From the NCBI GenBank assembly GCA_029239415.1, contig JAQZAY010000236.1, positions 1-6,125 on the forward strand: a DNA stretch of 6,125 nt, given 5' to 3'. The DNA comes from Pseudomonas sp. GTDB taxonomy: Bacteria > Pseudomonadota > Gammaproteobacteria > Pseudomonadales > Pseudomonadaceae. The notes below the pieces were generated by a model, which did not search any database, was not told the DNA's origin, and worked only from the letters and a program-made list of their open reading frames with translations. Every line of letters starts with the position of its first letter. Position 1 is the stretch's first letter. Both the position numbers and the translations under genes were made by a program. This document shows positions 3,214 to 6,125 of this stretch, one piece after another.

Positions 3214-6125
3214 ATGAAAAGAATGCTGATTAACGCAACTCAACCCGAAGAGTTGCGTGTAGCTCTGGTGGACGGCCAACGTCTCTACGACCTGGACATC
3301 GAGTCCGGCGCGCGCGAGCAGAAGAAAGCCAACATCTACAAGGGCAAGATCACTCGCATCGAACCCAGCCTCGAAGCCGCCTTCGTCGACTTCGGCTCAG
3401 AGCGCCACGGCTTCCTGCCGCTGAAGGAAATCTCCCGCGAGTACTTCAAGAAGACCCCCGAAGGCCGCGTCAACATCAAGGAAGTCCTGAGCGAAGGCCA
3501 GGAAGTCATCGTCCAGGTCGAGAAAGAAGAACGTGGCAACAAGGGCGCGGCCCTGACCACCTTCATCAGCCTGGCCGGCCGCTACCTGGTGCTGATGCCC
3601 AACAACCCGCGCGCCGGCGGCATCTCGCGCCGCATCGAAGGCGAAGAGCGCAACGAACTGCGCGAGGCCCTCAACGGCCTGGTCGCCCCCGCCGACATGG
3701 GCCTGATCGTTCGCACCGCCGGCCTTGGCCGCAGCAGCGAAGAGATGCAGTGGGACCTGGACTACCTGCTGCAACTGTGGACCGCCATCAAGGAAGCCTC
3801 CCTCGACCGCGCCGCGCCGTTCCTGATCTACCAGGAAAGCAATGTCATCATCCGCGCCATCCGCGACTACCTGCGCCAGGACATCGGCGAAGTGCTGATC
3901 GACAGCATCGACGCCCAGGAAGAAGCCCTGACCTTCATCCGCCAAGTGATGCCGCAGTACGCCAGCAAGGTCAAGCTGTACGAAGACAGCGTCCCGCTGT
4001 TCAACCGCTTCCAGATCGAAAGCCAGATCGAGACCGCCTTCCAGCGCGTCGTCGACCTGCCGTCGGGCGGCTCGATCGTCATCGACCCGACCGAGGCCCT
4101 GGTCTCGATCGATATCAACTCGGCGCGCGCCACCAAAGGCAGCGACATCGAGGAAACCGCCCTGCAGACCAACCTGGAAGCGGCCGAGGAAATCGCCCGC
4201 CAGCTGCGCCTGCGTGACATTGGCGGCCTGATCGTCATCGACTTCATCGACATGACCCCGGCCAAGAACCAGCGCGCCGTCGAGGAAAAGGTGCGCGAGT
4301 GCCTCGAGGCCGACCGTGCGCGCGTCCAGGTCGGACGCATTTCGCGCTTCGGCCTGCTGGAGATGTCCCGTCAGCGCCTGCGTCCTTCCCTGGGCGAAAG
4401 CAGCGGCATCGTCTGCCCGCGCTGCAGCGGCACCGGCATCATCCGTGACGTCGAATCGCTGTCGCTGGCCATCCTGCGCCTGATCGAGGAAGAGGCCCTG
4501 AAGGACCGCACCGCCGAGGTTCGCGCCCAGGTGCCGATCCCGGTTGCTGCCTTCCTGCTCAACGAGAAGCGCAACTCCATTACCAAGATCGAGCTGCGCA
4601 CCCGCGCGCGGATCATCATCCTGCCGAACGACCACCTCGAGACTCCGCACTTCGAAGTCCAGCGCCTGCGCGACGACAACCCCGAGGCGCTGAACGCCCA
4701 GTCGAGCTACGAGATTGCCGCGGCAGAGGTCGAGGAGGTCCCGCAGACCGCCGCCACCCGCACCCTGGTACGCCAGGAAGCCGCGGTCAAGACTGCCCCG
4801 GCTCGCGCCAACGCTCCGGTGCCGGTCACCCCGGAACCACAGCAGGCCGCCCCTGCGGCCCCTGCCCCGGCAGTGCCGGAGCCAAGCCTGTTCAAAGGCC
4901 TGGTGAAGTCGCTGGTCAGCCTGTTCGCCGCCAAGGAAGAGCCAGCCGCTGCCCCGGCCGTCGCCGAGAAGCCTGCCGCCGAGCGCCCGCAGCGCAACGA
5001 AGAGCGTCGCAACGGTCGCCAGCAGAGCCGCAACCGCGGTGGCCGTCGCGACGACGAGCGCAACAAGCCGCGTGAAGAGCGCCAGCCACGCGAAGAACGC
5101 GCCCCACGTGAAGAACGCGTAGCCCGCGAAGAGCGCGCCCCACGTGAAGAACGCGTAGCCCGCGAAGAGCGCGCACCGCGTGAAGAACGTGCGCCTCGCG
5201 AAGAGCGCGCACCGCGCGAGGAACGCCAGCCACGCCAGTCGCGTGACGAGCGTCGCGGCAACCGTGAAGAGCGTGTACGCGAATTGCGCGAGCCACTGGA
5301 CGCCACCCCTGCCGTGCGCGAAGAGCGCCAGCCGCGCGAAGAGCGTGCGCCTCGTGAAGAGCGCGCCCCTCGTGAAGAACGTGCACCTCGTGAAGAGCGC
5401 GCACCGCGTGAAGAACGTGCACCTCGTGAAGAGCGCGCACCGCGTGAAGAACGTGCCTCTCGCGAAGAACGCGCCCCGCGTGAAGAACGTGCCCCGCGCG
5501 AGGAGCGCCAGCCGCGGCCACCGCGTGAAGAACAGCAGCCGCAGACCGCCGTACAGCGCGAAGAGGCTGGCGAGGAGCAACTGCCGAACGAAGAGCTGCT
5601 GCAGGACGATCAACAGGAAAGCGCCGAAGGCGAGCGTCCTCGTCGTCGCTCCCGGGGCCAGCGTCGCCGCAGCAACCGTCGCGAGCGTCAACGCGATGCC
5701 AACGGTGACCTGATCGAAGGCGGCGAAGCCGAAGGCCAGACCGAGGGCCAGACCGAGCAGCCACAGGCCAACGACCTCGGTGCCGACCTGGCCGCAGGCC
5801 TGGCGGTGACTGCTGCCGTTGCCACCAGCAACATCAGCGCCAGCGCCGAAGCCCAGGCTCACCAGCAAGCCGAGCGTGCCACCGAGGCGACTGCCCAGGC
5901 AGAACCTGCCGCGGCACCTGCCCCTGAAGCCGAGCTCGCCGAACCCGCCGTCGAAGCCGCTGCGGCCCAGGCCGTGACTTCTGCGGACGAAATCGCCGCC
6001 GCCCCAGTGGTCGAGCAACCTGCCGGCAAGGCAGTTGCCGTGGTCGAGCCAAGCGCCGAGCCGGTGGTCGAAGTGGTACCGCAGCCTGTCGTGCAGGCTC
6101 CGGCGCTCGAGGCCCCGGCCGAACC
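3214..6125 (+). CDS. rne: Ribonuclease E (3' end outside window)
   Basis: RNase E is the essential endonuclease that starts most mRNA decay and matures rRNA and tRNA, and its C-terminal half scaffolds the degradosome at the inner membrane. The start [22 protein letters not shown] matches the E. coli N-terminus. The 970 codons visible contain a complete catalytic half: S1 domain at about 35-118, 5' sensor with Arg167-Thr168, catalytic Asp300 and Asn302 in [10 protein letters not shown], Asp343 in VIDFIDM, and the zinc-link CPRC (Cys401, Cys404), each 2-3 residues offset from E. coli. The scaffold begins near residue 500. An amphipathic membrane-binding helix lies at 558-573 ([16 protein letters not shown]), arginine-rich segments at about 586-618 and 808-827, PREERA repeats at 619-672 and 701-766, then an Ala/Pro/Glu-rich disordered tail. 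Pseudomonas RNase E is usually somewhat over 1,000 aa, so roughly the last hundred codons are missing. Codons are strongly G/C-ending, as in the neighbours. Autoregulation through the long leader is likely by analogy. Confidence 0.98.
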   Translation, partial: MKRMLINATQPEELRVALVDGQRLYDLDIESGAREQKKANIYKGKITRIEPSLEAAFVDFGSERHGFLPLKEISREYFKKTPEGRVNIKEVLSEGQEVIVQVEKEERGNKGAALTTFISLAGRYLVLMPNNPRAGGISRRIEGEERNELREALNGLVAPADMGLIVRTAGLGRSSEEMQWDLDYLLQLWTAIKEASLDRAAPFLIYQESNVIIRAIRDYLRQDIGEVLIDSIDAQEEALTFIRQVMPQYASKVKLYEDSVPLFNRFQIESQIETAFQRVVDLPSGGSIVIDPTEALVSIDINSARATKGSDIEETALQTNLEAAEEIARQLRLRDIGGLIVIDFIDMTPAKNQRAVEEKVRECLEADRARVQVGRISRFGLLEMSRQRLRPSLGESSGIVCPRCSGTGIIRDVESLSLAILRLIEEEALKDRTAEVRAQVPIPVAAFLLNEKRNSITKIELRTRARIIILPNDHLETPHFEVQRLRDDNPEALNAQSSYEIAAAEVEEVPQTAATRTLVRQEAAVKTAPARANAPVPVTPEPQQAAPAAPAPAVPEPSLFKGLVKSLVSLFAAKEEPAAAPAVAEKPAAERPQRNEERRNGRQQSRNRGGRRDDERNKPREERQPREERAPREERVAREERAPREERVAREERAPREERAPREERAPREERQPRQSRDERRGNREERVRELREPLDATPAVREERQPREERAPREERAPREERAPREERAPREERAPREERAPREERASREERAPREERAPREERQPRPPREEQQPQTAVQREEAGEEQLPNEELLQDDQQESAEGERPRRRSRGQRRRSNRRERQRDANGDLIEGGEAEGQTEGQTEQPQANDLGADLAAGLAVTAAVATSNISASAEAQAHQQAERATEATAQAEPAAAPAPEAELAEPAVEAAAAQAVTSADEIAAAPVVEQPAGKAVAVVEPSAEPVVEVVPQPVVQAPALEAPAE
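5068..5229 (+). repeat. 18-bp tandem repeat block 1 in rne (9 PREERx units)
   Basis: Nine units of 18 bp encode [24 protein letters not shown] (rne residues 619-672). A 36-bp pair of units is repeated exactly and in tandem at 5101-5136 and 5137-5172, a sign of recent duplication. The motif is basic, disordered and part of the RNA/partner-binding scaffold; REER-type repeats are, as I recall, described for P. aeruginosa RNase E. Confidence 0.9.
5314..5511 (+). repeat. 18-bp tandem repeat block 2 in rne (11 REER units)
   Basis: Eleven 18-bp units encode one VREERQ, nine P/SREERA and a final PREERQ (rne residues 701-766), followed by a degenerate PRP-PREEQQ. An exact 36-bp tandem copy spans 5377-5412 and 5413-5448. 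About 84 bp of non-repeat scaffold separates it from block 1. Confidence 0.9.

Noticed and set aside
3156..3233. 26-codon upstream frame starting at ATG 3156 and overlapping the rne start
   Set aside because: No Shine-Dalgarno sequence, and the ATG lies in a hairpin loop; nothing supports translation.
2711..3279. Overlapping minus-strand frames of 113-181 codons in the rne leader
   Set aside because: No ribosome sites, unusual Cys/Arg/Ser-rich composition and mutual overlap in different frames; the DNA is better explained as an RNA leader.
5068..5511. Tandem repeats as a CRISPR array
   Set aside because: The repeats are contiguous 18-bp coding units without unique spacers and keep the rne frame.
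3397..6018. 873-codon open frame on the minus strand opposite rne
   Set aside because: It is antisense to a certain gene, spans the repeat arrays (giving artificial [10 protein letters not shown] repeats) and has no family resemblance. Long antisense frames are common opposite GC-rich genes with few TAA/TAG/TGA complements.

Overview
The window is a stretch of chromosomal core genome from a GC-rich gammaproteobacterium, almost certainly a Pseudomonas (fluorescens/putida-like). The evidence is the gene order sppA - HAD hydrolase - rluC on the minus strand, divergent from rne on the plus strand, which matches the order I remember for Pseudomonas aeruginosa (PA2973 to PA2976). The predicted proteins also closely match Pseudomonas family members. 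No mobile element, tRNA, rRNA or CRISPR array was seen.

Left half (1-2468, minus strand): a tight three-gene operon. rluC (23S rRNA pseudouridine synthase) overlaps the GTG start of a HAD-family phosphatase by 11 nt, and that gene is followed 2 nt later by sppA (membrane-anchored signal peptide peptidase). sppA runs off the left edge and, as given, carries an apparent one-base deletion near position 55 that knocks out its reading frame.

Middle (2469-3213, 745 bp): no convincing protein gene. It holds a good sigma70 promoter for rne (TTGAAG, 17 bp, extended -10 TATAGT) about 690 nt before the rne start. A TATGAT hexamer on the opposite strand lies only 6 nt before the rluC ATG, which suggests rluC may be read as a leaderless mRNA. 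The rest is a very long rne 5' leader full of local hairpins, including GNRA and CUUG tetraloop stems, a perfect 8-bp stem just before the start codon, and a pair of mutually exclusive stems. RNase E is known in E. coli to regulate its own mRNA through leader hairpins, so this leader is the best candidate here for an under-described regulatory RNA.

Right half (3214-6125, plus strand): rne, RNase E, complete at the N-terminus (catalytic half intact) but cut by the window edge in the C-terminal scaffold. The scaffold has a membrane-binding amphipathic helix, arginine-rich RNA-binding stretches, and two blocks of PREERA hexapeptide repeats encoded by 18-bp tandem repeats with 36-bp higher-order copies.

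Functionally the locus groups RNA metabolism (RNase E, rRNA modification) with membrane peptide clearance and a small phosphatase. I see no new defence or mobile system; the interest lies in the RNA leader, the divergent promoters, the repeat array and the sppA frameshift.
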